Positions 6,650-14,858 of a stretch of 54,963 bases of DNA are shown here, piece after piece. The stretch is from Vulcanimicrobiota bacterium (GTDB lineage Bacteria; Vulcanimicrobiota; Xenobia; Xenobiales; JADMJV01): positions 1-54,963 of the forward strand of contig JAFKGI010000048.1 in NCBI GenBank assembly GCA_017307785.1, given 5' to 3'. Positions within the stretch are counted from its first letter, which is position 1; every line of letters begins with the position of its first letter. The position numbers and the translations under genes were made by a program. Under the pieces are notes generated by a model. It searched no databases and was not told the DNA's origin. It worked only from the letters and a program-made list of their open reading frames with translations.

Positions 6650-8170
6650 GACGCCGATATCTCCAGCCTCGGCAGGCTCGGCGTTCCGCTCAGCGGCCCG
6701 GTTTCGGTCATACTCCTTGCCGGCGTAGACGATAGCCTGCCACCAGATCAGAACCAGCGAGAAGGTGAAAGCCAGGAAGATGCGGTCTCCGGCGGCCGCG
6801 CTCATTCCCAGGGCGACAGCGCCGGCGGTCGTGATCAGCTTCATAATCGAAGCCGACTGATCGCCCAGTCGCATGAACGGACCTTCGATCAGAGGCTTGT
6901 GCTTGAACTTGGTCTCCTCGGTGGTGGCCGAGTAAAGAATCTCTTTGGTGGCGTTGTTCAGAGCGTAGTTGAAAGAGCCGCTGAAGGCGAGCAGCACCTC
7001 GACCGCCAGAATCTCCAGAGGGAAGCCGAACGCGACCACGGCAATCAGGGCGAAGGCCGGCAGAATCGAGACGGCCACCCGCATTCCCAGGTGGGCGAAG
7101 ATCAGACGAGCCACCACGATGAGCAAGAACAGTCCCAAAATCCCCTGATACAGGGAGACGTCCGCGAAAACCGCGTTGGTCTTGTTCTTCAAAGCTTTTT
7201 TGTAATCTTGATAACGCTCACGGCAGTCGTGGACGTCGTTTTTCATTCCGAACTCGTTGAGGGCCGTATCCCGCTCTTCGGCCGGCCGTGACTTCAGCGA
7301 ATAGAAGAACTCGTATCCCTCCTCCCCCATTTTTGAGGCAACTTCGGGAAAGGTCTCTTCATACTGAGTATGGGCCAGGCGCTGGTCAATGACCGTCTGA
7401 CTGAGAAAGTCGAGAGATGTGGTGAAGCAGGCCAGGCAGGTGACCATGATGGCAATCGAGCGCACGTAGCGGATACGAATCAGTCCCAGCACGTCGCTCC
7501 AGAACTTACCCTTCTCCTCCACTTTCTTGGAGCCAATGGGCCCAGCCTCAGCAACAACCCGTTCTGGTCTAGGCTTGCGCAGAGAAGCGGCCAGAATCAA
7601 GAACACCAGCGCACAGCCCATACCAGCTGCCGAGAAAATGGTCGCGTAGGGGGCCAGTTTTTCGCTGCGCGAAATCAACCCCGAGGCAGCCGAGCCGGCA
7701 ATGCCTCCAGCCGTGGCGCCCAACTGAACAAACCCGAAGACGCGCTCGCCCTGCTCGGGCAGGAAAAAGTCGTTGATGCAGCCCCACAGGGTGGGCAAGG
7801 CCAACAGAAAATAGACCGAGCCCCACAGGTAGAAGACCACCGTGCCGGGCTTGCCGCCGTACTGCAGGATCCAGGTAAAGGCCACCTTCATGACCATCAG
7901 CAGCAAATAAGTGCGCACGATCAGCTTGAACTTGTCCATGCGGTCGCCACAGAAGTTGAAAATCTTGGTGACCACGAACGAAATCAGGGGCACGACCAGC
8001 ATCAGCACCGGTAAATAGTTCGGATTGAAGTCCGAGAGAAACTGCGAATTCCGCAGTGGTTTGATGACGTAATAGGACAGCAGCAGAAAGAAAAGCGCCG
8101 AAAAGCTATAGAGAACTTGGCGGAGCTCCTCTTCTTTCGCTCCGGTGACGGCGCATAAAAACTGGATCAT
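6638..8170 (-). CDS. Npt1/Npt2-like (ATP/ADP translocase superfamily) transporter
   Basis: A 510-residue protein with about 12 membrane segments. The N-terminal block (FFLLLSYYVIKPLRNSQFL) and the following topology match the Npt1/Npt2 nucleotide transporter-like family known from Rickettsia, Chlamydia and plastids and also found, with unproved substrates, in many free-living bacteria. Length is usual for the family (about 500). It lies 33 bases downstream of the 1553-residue gene on the same strand and is very probably cotranscribed with it. The substrate cannot be read from the sequence. The 3' end overlaps the PAS gene by 12 bases. Confidence 0.75.
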   Translation of the reverse strand: MIQFLCAVTGAKEEELRQVLYSFSALFFLLLSYYVIKPLRNSQFLSDFNPNYLPVLMLVVPLISFVVTKIFNFCGDRMDKFKLIVRTYLLLMVMKVAFTWILQYGGKPGTVVFYLWGSVYFLLALPTLWGCINDFFLPEQGERVFGFVQLGATAGGIAGSAASGLISRSEKLAPYATIFSAAGMGCALVFLILAASLRKPRPERVVAEAGPIGSKKVEEKGKFWSDVLGLIRIRYVRSIAIMVTCLACFTTSLDFLSQTVIDQRLAHTQYEETFPEVASKMGEEGYEFFYSLKSRPAEERDTALNEFGMKNDVHDCRERYQDYKKALKNKTNAVFADVSLYQGILGLFLLIVVARLIFAHLGMRVAVSILPAFALIAVVAFGFPLEILAVEVLLAFSGSFNYALNNATKEILYSATTEETKFKHKPLIEGPFMRLGDQSASIMKLITTAGAVALGMSAAAGDRIFLAFTFSLVLIWWQAIVYAGKEYDRNRAAERNAEPAEAGDIGVSAD

Positions 8171-8203
8171 GCCCGCATCTAAGCAAAGAAGCCTGAAAAA
8201 AAG

Positions 8204-11200
8204 CTATTTGAGGAAGCTGTCTCCCGGGTTCCAGGCCCAGTTGTCTTCCTTAGCCGGAGGCAACGGTTCCTCGGACGGCGCCACGTTGGGGGTGTCGTTT
8301 CCGCCGTGAGCAGGCAGTGCCCAACCGAAAAGTGCGTGTCCCAACGCTCCCGCCCAACCAGCCAGCTTGTCGCGCACGGCGTGTGCGGTGTTGTAGACGC
8401 CCAGCGGCAGACCCACCTTGTGGGTGAGCACGATGTTGCGCACCTGGTTCTGCACCGACTGGTCGAGCTTTTTACCCAGAGCCAGCTGACGGTTCAGACC
8501 GAGCACCCAGTGGACGGTGGAAATCGGCACGTGAGCGCCCTTGCGCGAAATCAAAGAAAGCAGGTGAATGAAGCAATCCATGCGCTCGGTGCGATGCAGG
8601 ATGTCTTTCATATCTTCGGGGCTCATCACGTCCTGGCCCTCGAAGTAGAGCTTGTTGAGACGCTTGGCGGCCGCCTTGGCGCTGTCCGCCTTGCCGATAA
8701 TCGTCAGCAAGTCCAGAGCCGCGTCGCGGTCCACGTTGTCGATCGGAACCGCCTGGCCGAAATCCAGGATGGTGACGGTCTTGGAGGCTTCCTCGATGAG
8801 AACCTGGCCGTCGTGGAAGTCCGGATTGGCGAAGGTGGTTTTGGGAATCCAGTTGCCTTCGTTGGTCTGGCCGCGCAGGATGCCCATCTCGGCCTTGGCC
8901 ATGGGGCGCATAGCCTCCCGGTAGAGCTCCGGCTTGGTGGTGAAGATCTTACGCGCCGTCTTACCCTTGGCTTCTTCCATGAACATGCCAAGGTTCTTGA
9001 CCGAGTAAGCGTCGATGCTGCGCACCGTCCAGTCGCCATACTTACGCTGGTAAGACTTGAAGGCGGTTTGCTGCACGCCCATGGCGGATTCTTTGTCAAA
9101 CTCGAGCTTGACCGAATCTTCGATGATGCCCAGCAGGCCCAGAATGTAGCCGAACTTTTCCTTGTCCTCGGGCGTCTCCGTCAGAGCGTTCAAGAACTTG
9201 TGGAAGCGGTCAAAGTCGTAGCGAGTCGTCTCGATGATGTCCTGACGACCCAAGGACACCACTTCGCCGCGGTTCTCTTCCTTGTTGAAATAGCGAATGG
9301 CCACGTTGACCGAGCCGGAGCCGAGCACGCGCTCGATTTTCAAATCCTCGGGCCATTCGTCGCCGAAGCGGTCCTGAACCAGCTTGAGCACCTGATAGTA
9401 ATTCAGAGGCATGGCCGCATCTTGGGCCGATTCAAAGGCCTCGCGGAAGTCCGCAAACTCCGAAGTAAAGGCCAGATACTGCTTCATTTTGATGCCGGGC
9501 ACACCGTAAGAGTCGAAAAGACGCGAGAGCACCGAAGCTTCGTCCTGCTTCATCGGCTCACCGTTGGCGTCGACCTTAGGCTTCTGCCCTAACATGTAAG
9601 CAACCGCCAGGGTGTCGGCGTCGCCCTGAGAGGTCAGAATGGCCTTGCCCACTTTGCGCGACAGATCCATATGGGCCGCCGGCACACCCTTGAGGAAATG
9701 CTCGAGCACGGCTTCGCGGCCCTCGGGGTTGCGCAGAATGCCCGACGGTCCCGCCAGGAACGAGTTGGCCACCACCACCCGAACCATCGGCTCGGCATCG
9801 GCCAGTTCGGCCCGCACATTGCGGATCGTTTGGGAAACGGGAGCGAACGACTGTTGCTCGCTGGCCGTTTCCAGGTAGGCGGGCATCTGCTTGACGCGGC
9901 CCATCAGATACTCGATGGTCTCCAACTGCTCTTCGGGAGAGCGCCCGCGCGAGACCGCGATCAGCGACGACAATCCGCGCATCTGATTGCCAAAGACGGA
10001 GATTTCCTCGATACCGTCGCGGGGGTCGGGCGGAAACACCTTGTCCACCGTGCCCGGCTGCAACTTGGCCGACTCGGAAATCAGGTTGCGCAGGTTGTGA
10101 TACACCACCGGGAAGTCTTCGCGCAGCTTCAGTTCACTGTCCAGAGCGGCGACCTGCGAAGCCATCGACTCGGTCGTTCCGGTCACATCGATCAGTTTGG
10201 CTACCAGGGCGGCCGACTGATTGGCGGCCAACCAGTCGAGCACGTCTTCCTTGCCCAACCAGCCGCGTAGCTTGTCGCCTTCCAGACCGGTCAGGCGGTC
10301 GTTGAGGGCATTGCCCAATGCCTTATGGGTATTGGGACGGGCCTGCATGGCCGGGGAGCAGAAATCGACCGAGCGCTTGGCCAGGCCATACCACTCATCC
10401 AGGTCCTTGACCGAGTTCTGCATCTTCAGGAAGCCTTCGAGGATGTAGGCGCCCGCGTCCACGCCGACCGGTTCCTCGTCGTTGATCTCGCCCAACTGCC
10501 GCATGGTTTTGGAGCGATCGACCGCTTCTTCGGCGGCGCCCAGCACGGCTCGGAAATCTCCCTTGAAGCCCTGCTTGACGTCGTGGCCGAGCACGGCCAG
10601 CGGGGAAAGCACTAGCCGGCTCTCGGTGGGAGCCAGGAACTTCATCTGCTGTCCCACCCGGAACATGCGCGACTGATAGTCTTCCAGCGCTTTGTAGTAA
10701 TCTTTCTCGTCGGCAAAATCGCCGGGTTTGGGCTCGAACTCGCCGGCCTTGTGGCGCTCTTCCAGATTCTTCAAAGTGGCCGTCGAAACGTCCGCCAGTT
10801 CCACTTTGTAGCCGTCCTGCAGGGTCTTCTGCAGCAGACCGGCGTGCTGGGAGCGGTCGGGAGTGACCACTGGCTGCAGCAAGGGGCTGAGCTTTTCGGT
10901 CCAGGCGCGGCGCGTGGCCGAGCCGGGCACGCGGGTTTCGTGGGCCCAGTGAGTCAGCAAGAACTTCTGCACGTCCTTGTCTTCGGCCAGGGCGCAGAGG
11001 CGACGCTCGGCGCCCCCTTCCAGAACGGCCGGACGGGCCTCGCTCGACTGAAAGTCCACTTGACCGGAACAGGTGCGGGCCACGTCCAATAAGACGGCCG
11101 GAAGCTGCTCTTCAAAGGAGGCGGTAAACGGCGCCCACGGTTCCGAGGCGAACAAACCGTTGAGGTAGGAAGTGACCTTGGGTCCTTCCTGAAGCGGCGG

Positions 11201-12865
11201 ACGCAAGCGCAGCATGGCGTGACCTTCGCGCACGGCCACACCGGCCGAGAGCACGCCCTGAGACGATTTTTGCATGGCGGCCAGTTCGTCGGCATCCTGA
11301 TGCGGGGAATTGAGCAGGCGGGTGGCCAGCGACAGGGCCAGCGGCACTCCGTCCAGGTCCACCTGCTTGGCCAGCGCCTGGCCATCCAGCTTTTCCACGG
11401 TGGCGCGCAGCGCGGCGTCATTGCGGGAGGCCATGGCCCAGGTGCACTCGGGCTCGTCCTGATTCTTACGGTAAAAGTCGACCAGCTTATTGACGTCGGA
11501 AACGCCGGTTTTGCCGTCCACGCAGAACATAGCGGGCGCCAGTCCGACCAGCTCGTCCAGACCACCGACCTGCTGAAACGCCTCGTTGAAGACCACCTTC
11601 TGCACGAATTCGCGCTGGATGCTTTTGGGCGAGCGCACCAGAGAATCCGAGAAAGCGGCCGCCGACCAGCCCGGCTGGTTCAGGAAAGCGCCCAGCTTGG
11701 CGGCTCCTTCGGAAGTGAAGGAAGCCGGCAGGCAGTCGCCACGCACCGACAGCATCAAGCGCAAGAGACCGTCCACCTGCTGCTGCACCGGCTTTCCGGA
11801 AGCGGCCAGGTGATCACAGGCACCCAACAGGGCCCGTTCAAAATCGTCGCGAGCAGCCTCGGTATGACGAATGTCGCCCACCTGCGAGGGCTTGGAGCCG
11901 TTCTCGAACATCCAGTCGGGGGTCGTCTCGCCGGAAACCAGGTCGGCCAGCACGTTGTATTTTTCCTGGTAGGCCGGGAAATTCTCGACGTTCTTCTCGT
12001 AGAGGGCCGGTCCATTGCCGCCGATGCCCGCGGGCAGCGGAATCTCGGCCACGGAGGCGGTCGGGTGACCGCTGCGCTTGTAATCCTCGACCTGAGTCTG
12101 CACCAGGGCCACACGCAGGCCCTCGTGTTCGTGCCCATCGGCACCGGCTTTCAGGGCGCGCTTCTGATCGTCAATCGGGTATTTCTCGGGATTCTTGGCG
12201 TAGAGGCGCTCCAGCGAGGTCAGCGCGGCGTGCGGATTGTAGCCGGCCTTGACCAGACGCTCGACGCCGTCGTGATCGGCTCCGGCCTGCATGGCTCCCG
12301 GCTCGATCCAGGAGTTCCCGTTGACCGAAAGTTCCTCTTCGTTCTTCGGGTCCTGCTTGGCATGCAGAATCAGCTGCGAGGCCTGCTGGGCCAACACGAA
12401 AGCCAGCTCGTCTTCGGTCTTGAGCGTGCGCAGCAAGCCGGCGTTTACGGCCAGGCGGTAAAACGGTTTGTTGTCATCCGGCAGACCGTACCAGGTGCGC
12501 AACGGCCAGGCCTTGTCCGGGTGGTCTTCTTTCCAGGCTTCCTCGCGATAGGAACTGTCGTCCAATCCAGCCTGGGGGATGTCGCCCGAGAACACCTCGA
12601 CGCGCACATTCAAATCTTTGAGCTCGGGGCCGGCCACCTTGGACAGCACCGATTCCACATAATTCTTGGCCTCGTCCAGAGAGGCCGAACCGATGGGCGG
12701 CGACTGCAACTGACCCAACTCGGGCCGCAGCCGGTCTTTCCAGGCGTTGAGCTCTTTCTGTTCGGCCGGGGACAGTTGGAACTGGTCCTTGTTGGCGGCC
12801 GGCGCGGGAGCGGCCGGCAAAGAAACGGGCTTGGGAAGCTGAGAGGAAACCGGCCGTAATTGCAT
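8204..12865 (-). CDS. 1553-residue protein: inactive M48-like domain plus ABC1/UbiB-like kinase region
   Basis: A very large protein with no signal peptide and no clear membrane helix. Residues 1-35 are Pro/Ala-rich. Residues about 37-225 follow the M48 metalloprotease pattern (AVNAGLLRTLKTEDELAFVLA, then AGYNPHAALTSLERL), but the zinc site HExxH reads Q160-Q-A-S-Q164 and the ExxxD ligand reads Q193-A-G-A-D197, so all zinc ligands and the catalytic Glu are Gln. The middle (225-1150) is mostly helical and unrecognised. Residues about 1165-1440 resemble ABC1/UbiB atypical kinases: glycine loop G1182-S-G-S, NPDFHDG with H1351, and D1368-F-G. The C-terminus is Pro-rich. A near-consensus promoter places the transcript start on the ATG itself. 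The Npt-like transporter follows after 33 bases. Confidence 0.8.
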   Translation of the reverse strand: MQLRPVSSQLPKPVSLPAAPAPAANKDQFQLSPAEQKELNAWKDRLRPELGQLQSPPIGSASLDEAKNYVESVLSKVAGPELKDLNVRVEVFSGDIPQAGLDDSSYREEAWKEDHPDKAWPLRTWYGLPDDNKPFYRLAVNAGLLRTLKTEDELAFVLAQQASQLILHAKQDPKNEEELSVNGNSWIEPGAMQAGADHDGVERLVKAGYNPHAALTSLERLYAKNPEKYPIDDQKRALKAGADGHEHEGLRVALVQTQVEDYKRSGHPTASVAEIPLPAGIGGNGPALYEKNVENFPAYQEKYNVLADLVSGETTPDWMFENGSKPSQVGDIRHTEAARDDFERALLGACDHLAASGKPVQQQVDGLLRLMLSVRGDCLPASFTSEGAAKLGAFLNQPGWSAAAFSDSLVRSPKSIQREFVQKVVFNEAFQQVGGLDELVGLAPAMFCVDGKTGVSDVNKLVDFYRKNQDEPECTWAMASRNDAALRATVEKLDGQALAKQVDLDGVPLALSLATRLLNSPHQDADELAAMQKSSQGVLSAGVAVREGHAMLRLRPPLQEGPKVTSYLNGLFASEPWAPFTASFEEQLPAVLLDVARTCSGQVDFQSSEARPAVLEGGAERRLCALAEDKDVQKFLLTHWAHETRVPGSATRRAWTEKLSPLLQPVVTPDRSQHAGLLQKTLQDGYKVELADVSTATLKNLEERHKAGEFEPKPGDFADEKDYYKALEDYQSRMFRVGQQMKFLAPTESRLVLSPLAVLGHDVKQGFKGDFRAVLGAAEEAVDRSKTMRQLGEINDEEPVGVDAGAYILEGFLKMQNSVKDLDEWYGLAKRSVDFCSPAMQARPNTHKALGNALNDRLTGLEGDKLRGWLGKEDVLDWLAANQSAALVAKLIDVTGTTESMASQVAALDSELKLREDFPVVYHNLRNLISESAKLQPGTVDKVFPPDPRDGIEEISVFGNQMRGLSSLIAVSRGRSPEEQLETIEYLMGRVKQMPAYLETASEQQSFAPVSQTIRNVRAELADAEPMVRVVVANSFLAGPSGILRNPEGREAVLEHFLKGVPAAHMDLSRKVGKAILTSQGDADTLAVAYMLGQKPKVDANGEPMKQDEASVLSRLFDSYGVPGIKMKQYLAFTSEFADFREAFESAQDAAMPLNYYQVLKLVQDRFGDEWPEDLKIERVLGSGSVNVAIRYFNKEENRGEVVSLGRQDIIETTRYDFDRFHKFLNALTETPEDKEKFGYILGLLGIIEDSVKLEFDKESAMGVQQTAFKSYQRKYGDWTVRSIDAYSVKNLGMFMEEAKGKTARKIFTTKPELYREAMRPMAKAEMGILRGQTNEGNWIPKTTFANPDFHDGQVLIEEASKTVTILDFGQAVPIDNVDRDAALDLLTIIGKADSAKAAAKRLNKLYFEGQDVMSPEDMKDILHRTERMDCFIHLLSLISRKGAHVPISTVHWVLGLNRQLALGKKLDQSVQNQVRNIVLTHKVGLPLGVYNTAHAVRDKLAGWAGALGHALFGWALPAHGGNDTPNVAPSEEPLPPAKEDNWAWNPGDSFLK

Positions 12866-12871
12866 TGGGAC

Positions 12872-12900
12872 ATTTTAACCGCCGAAGACTCCACTGCCAA
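12872..12900 (-). promoter_or_regulatory. Promoter of the 1553-residue gene, leaderless geometry
   Basis: On the minus strand TTGGCA (12900-12895), a 17-base spacer and TAAAAT (12877-12872) form a near-consensus sigma70 promoter. Only 6 bases separate the -10 box from the ATG at 12865, so the expected start (7 bases after the box) is the A of the ATG. No Shine-Dalgarno sequence is possible. Confidence 0.7.
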
Positions 12901-12945
12901 CCCATGCGACGATCTTGCAACAACTCGTAGTATTTGGGTCGCCCT

Positions 12946-12966
12946 CTCATAAGACTCGTTTATGAG
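12946..12966. promoter_or_regulatory. Palindrome in the divergent promoter region
   Basis: CTCATAA (12946-12952) and TTATGAG (12960-12966) are perfect inverted arms around 7 bases. The element lies between the start of the 1553-residue gene and the SDR gene, a position suited to an operator. No regulator can be named. Confidence 0.25.
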
Positions 12967-13042
12967 TCCCTCAATCTGCGTATTGGACCGCATCTCCCGA
13001 GCGGACTAACCTCAACTCCAGAAAGCAAAGGAGTTTTTTAGC

Positions 13043-13792
13043 ATGAGCAAACTGACCGACAAAGTGGCCGTGGTCACCGGCGCATCCAAAGGAATCGGTG
13101 CCGGCATCGCCCTGGCGCTGGCCCGCGAAGGGGCGGCCGTGGTCGTCAACTACGCCTCCAGTAAAGACGGCGCCGACAAGATCGTGGCCCAAATTACCAA
13201 GGAAGGCGGCCGGGCCATCGCCGTCCAGGCGGACGTCTCCAAGCAGGCCGACATCACCCGACTGTTTCAGGAAACCACGAAGATTTTCAACAAGGTCGAC
13301 ATCCTGGTCAACAACGCCGGCATCTACCAGTGGGGTAGTCTGGAAGAGCTCACCGAAGAGTCGTTCCATTCCCAGTTCAACCTGAATGTGCTCGGCCTGT
13401 TGCTCACCACTCGCGAGGCCCTGAAGCACTTCCCGGAGGAAGGCGCCAGCGTCATCAACATCAGCTCGGCCGCCAGCACCTTGACCCCGGCCACTTCTTC
13501 GGTTTATTCGGCCACCAAGGCAGCCGTCGACGCCATCACCCATTCGCTGGCCAAGGAACTGGGACCGCGCAAGATCCGCGTCAACGCCATCAACCCGGGC
13601 ATGATCGAGACCGAAGGAGTGCACGCCGCCGGCTTTGCGGAAGGCGACTTCCGTACACTGGTCGAGACCAACACCCCGCTTGGCCGCATCGGCCAGACCG
13701 ACGACATCAGTCCTTCGGCCGTTTACCTGGCTTCGTCCGACTCCAAATACATGACGGGTGAAACCCTGCTCATCTCGGGCGGCTGGCGCTAG
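13043..13792 (+). CDS. SDR-family oxidoreductase (3-oxoacyl-ACP reductase-like)
   Basis: A 249-residue classical short-chain dehydrogenase. It has the NAD(P) motif TGASKGIG (12-19), NNAG (90-93), N115, S142, and the catalytic Y155-x3-K159 (YSATK), ending with the usual GETLLISGGW. The family reduces or oxidises carbonyl/hydroxyl groups with NAD(P)H; N37-Y-A-S after the second strand gives no clear cofactor choice, and the substrate is unknown. The ribosome binding site AGGAG lies 9 bases upstream of the ATG. It stands alone between divergent and convergent neighbours. Confidence 0.93.
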   Translation: MSKLTDKVAVVTGASKGIGAGIALALAREGAAVVVNYASSKDGADKIVAQITKEGGRAIAVQADVSKQADITRLFQETTKIFNKVDILVNNAGIYQWGSLEELTEESFHSQFNLNVLGLLLTTREALKHFPEEGASVINISSAASTLTPATSSVYSATKAAVDAITHSLAKELGPRKIRVNAINPGMIETEGVHAAGFAEGDFRTLVETNTPLGRIGQTDDISPSAVYLASSDSKYMTGETLLISGGWR

Positions 13793-13798
13793 GTAGGT

Positions 13799-14767
13799 CT
13801 ATTGGCCGAGCTGTTTGGCCAGCTCGGCCAATACGGGGGCGTTCTTGGGGTCCTGAATCTTCTCGTTGTAGAAGCTCGGGACGTGGTCGTAAAGGGGATT
13901 GATGTTCCCCTTCATCAGACCCTGCAGACTGCCCAATCCGCGATTCCACCAGTGCACGCCTTTTTCCAAAGCCGCCTGGCCGTTTCGATCAAAATAGACC
14001 TGATGGCCGGTGGTCACGCCGCCCGGGAGAGCCAGCGGGATGGGGTCGGTGTTGTTGATAAAATTGACGGTGCGGTCGGCCAGGCCGTTGGCCTGCAAGT
14101 GCTTATCTTCGTCGCCCCAGCCGATGTCGGGTCCGCCGGTGCGCACCACACTTCCGGCCAGCAAGTCCATTTCGGTGGCGGCCCGATCGGCCAGTTGCAG
14201 AGCGATGGCCGCTCCCAGACTATGACCGGCGAAATGAACCGCTTTGTTGGCAGCTCGAGCCTGCTCCAGGTAAGGCTTGAGCTGCCCCCAGATTCCATCG
14301 GCGGCCAGCTTGAAACCACCGTGCACCGAAGCCGTTCCGGCATAGTTGGCCACCGGCAGGGCGGCGATGTCGTGAAAATAGTCTTGCCACTGGGGGTCTT
14401 TGGAAATCAAGGGCGGGGTGGTGCCACGCGCGGCCACCAGCAGGGCATCTTTGGTCTCCACCAGAGAAACCTGGGTGCCTGTATCCGGTTGGCCCTCGGG
14501 GTTGTTGGCCGAATCCAGAAAGTGATAGGAAACCAAACCCGGCTGCTTGCGCAAATGCAGGCGCTGGTCCACCGGGTCGGAGTAAGCCATGGTAGCGACC
14601 GCTGCCAGGGTTGCTCCATTGGCGGGAGTGAAGACTTTGTCTCCTTGAAACGAAGCCAGGTCCACGGAATCGATCACTTTGGCAGTCGATTCTGAATCCA
14701 TGGGCACGGCAAAGATCGAGTTCCACATATCGCAGGGCGTGAATTTGCCCACTTTGGGAATCTGCAT
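13799..14767 (-). CDS. Class 3 lipase-family protein (alpha/beta hydrolase)
   Basis: A 322-residue Lipase_3-type enzyme. Visible family marks are the LVAARGT strand with the oxyanion region, VHGGF, the nucleophile elbow GHSLGAA (S183), the acid in FINNTDPIP, and a late His in LYDHVPSFY. It would hydrolyse acylglycerols or related esters. There is no Sec signal; the N-terminus (MQIPKVGKF...) is short and basic/polar. I chose the ATG at 14767, which has GGAGG 3 bases upstream; an in-frame TTG lies at 14794. The 3' end carries a 14-bp inverted repeat. Confidence 0.85.
   Translation of the reverse strand: MQIPKVGKFTPCDMWNSIFAVPMDSESTAKVIDSVDLASFQGDKVFTPANGATLAAVATMAYSDPVDQRLHLRKQPGLVSYHFLDSANNPEGQPDTGTQVSLVETKDALLVAARGTTPPLISKDPQWQDYFHDIAALPVANYAGTASVHGGFKLAADGIWGQLKPYLEQARAANKAVHFAGHSLGAAIALQLADRAATEMDLLAGSVVRTGGPDIGWGDEDKHLQANGLADRTVNFINNTDPIPLALPGGVTTGHQVYFDRNGQAALEKGVHWWNRGLGSLQGLMKGNINPLYDHVPSFYNEKIQDPKNAPVLAELAKQLGQ
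13800..13833. terminator. 14-bp perfect inverted repeat at the SDR/lipase junction
   Basis: Arms 13800-13813 and 13820-13833 are perfectly complementary (TATTGGCCGAGCTG on the left) around the loop TTTGGC. The repeat starts within the last codons of the lipase gene and 8 bases after the SDR stop. It is strong enough to act as a terminator for both convergent genes, although no long T-run follows on either side. Confidence 0.5.
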
Positions 14768-14820
14768 AGGCCTCCATCCAGGTCGCAAATCCAAGGTTAG
14801 CCCTTAGACCTGAAAGCATC

Positions 14821-14849
14821 TTGAAAAAAAACTCGCTTGCCCATAAACT
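14821..14849 (+). promoter_or_regulatory. trpS promoter, leaderless geometry
   Basis: TTGAAA (14821-14826), a 17-base spacer and TAAACT (14844-14849) form a good sigma70 promoter. The predicted start (about 14856) is only about 3 bases before the ATG at 14859, and no Shine-Dalgarno sequence exists. Confidence 0.65.
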
Positions 14850-14858
14850 GGCCAACCT

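Noticed and set aside
8306..9592. 428-codon plus-strand open frame
   Set aside because: It lies opposite the ABC1-like part of the 1553-residue gene, has no recognisable motif and has the typical antisense shadow composition.
11219..12859. 546-codon plus-strand open frame opposite the 1553-residue gene
   Set aside because: It is rich in Gly/His/Gln/Arg with no domain pattern and is the codon-bias shadow of the minus-strand gene, which has recognisable motifs.
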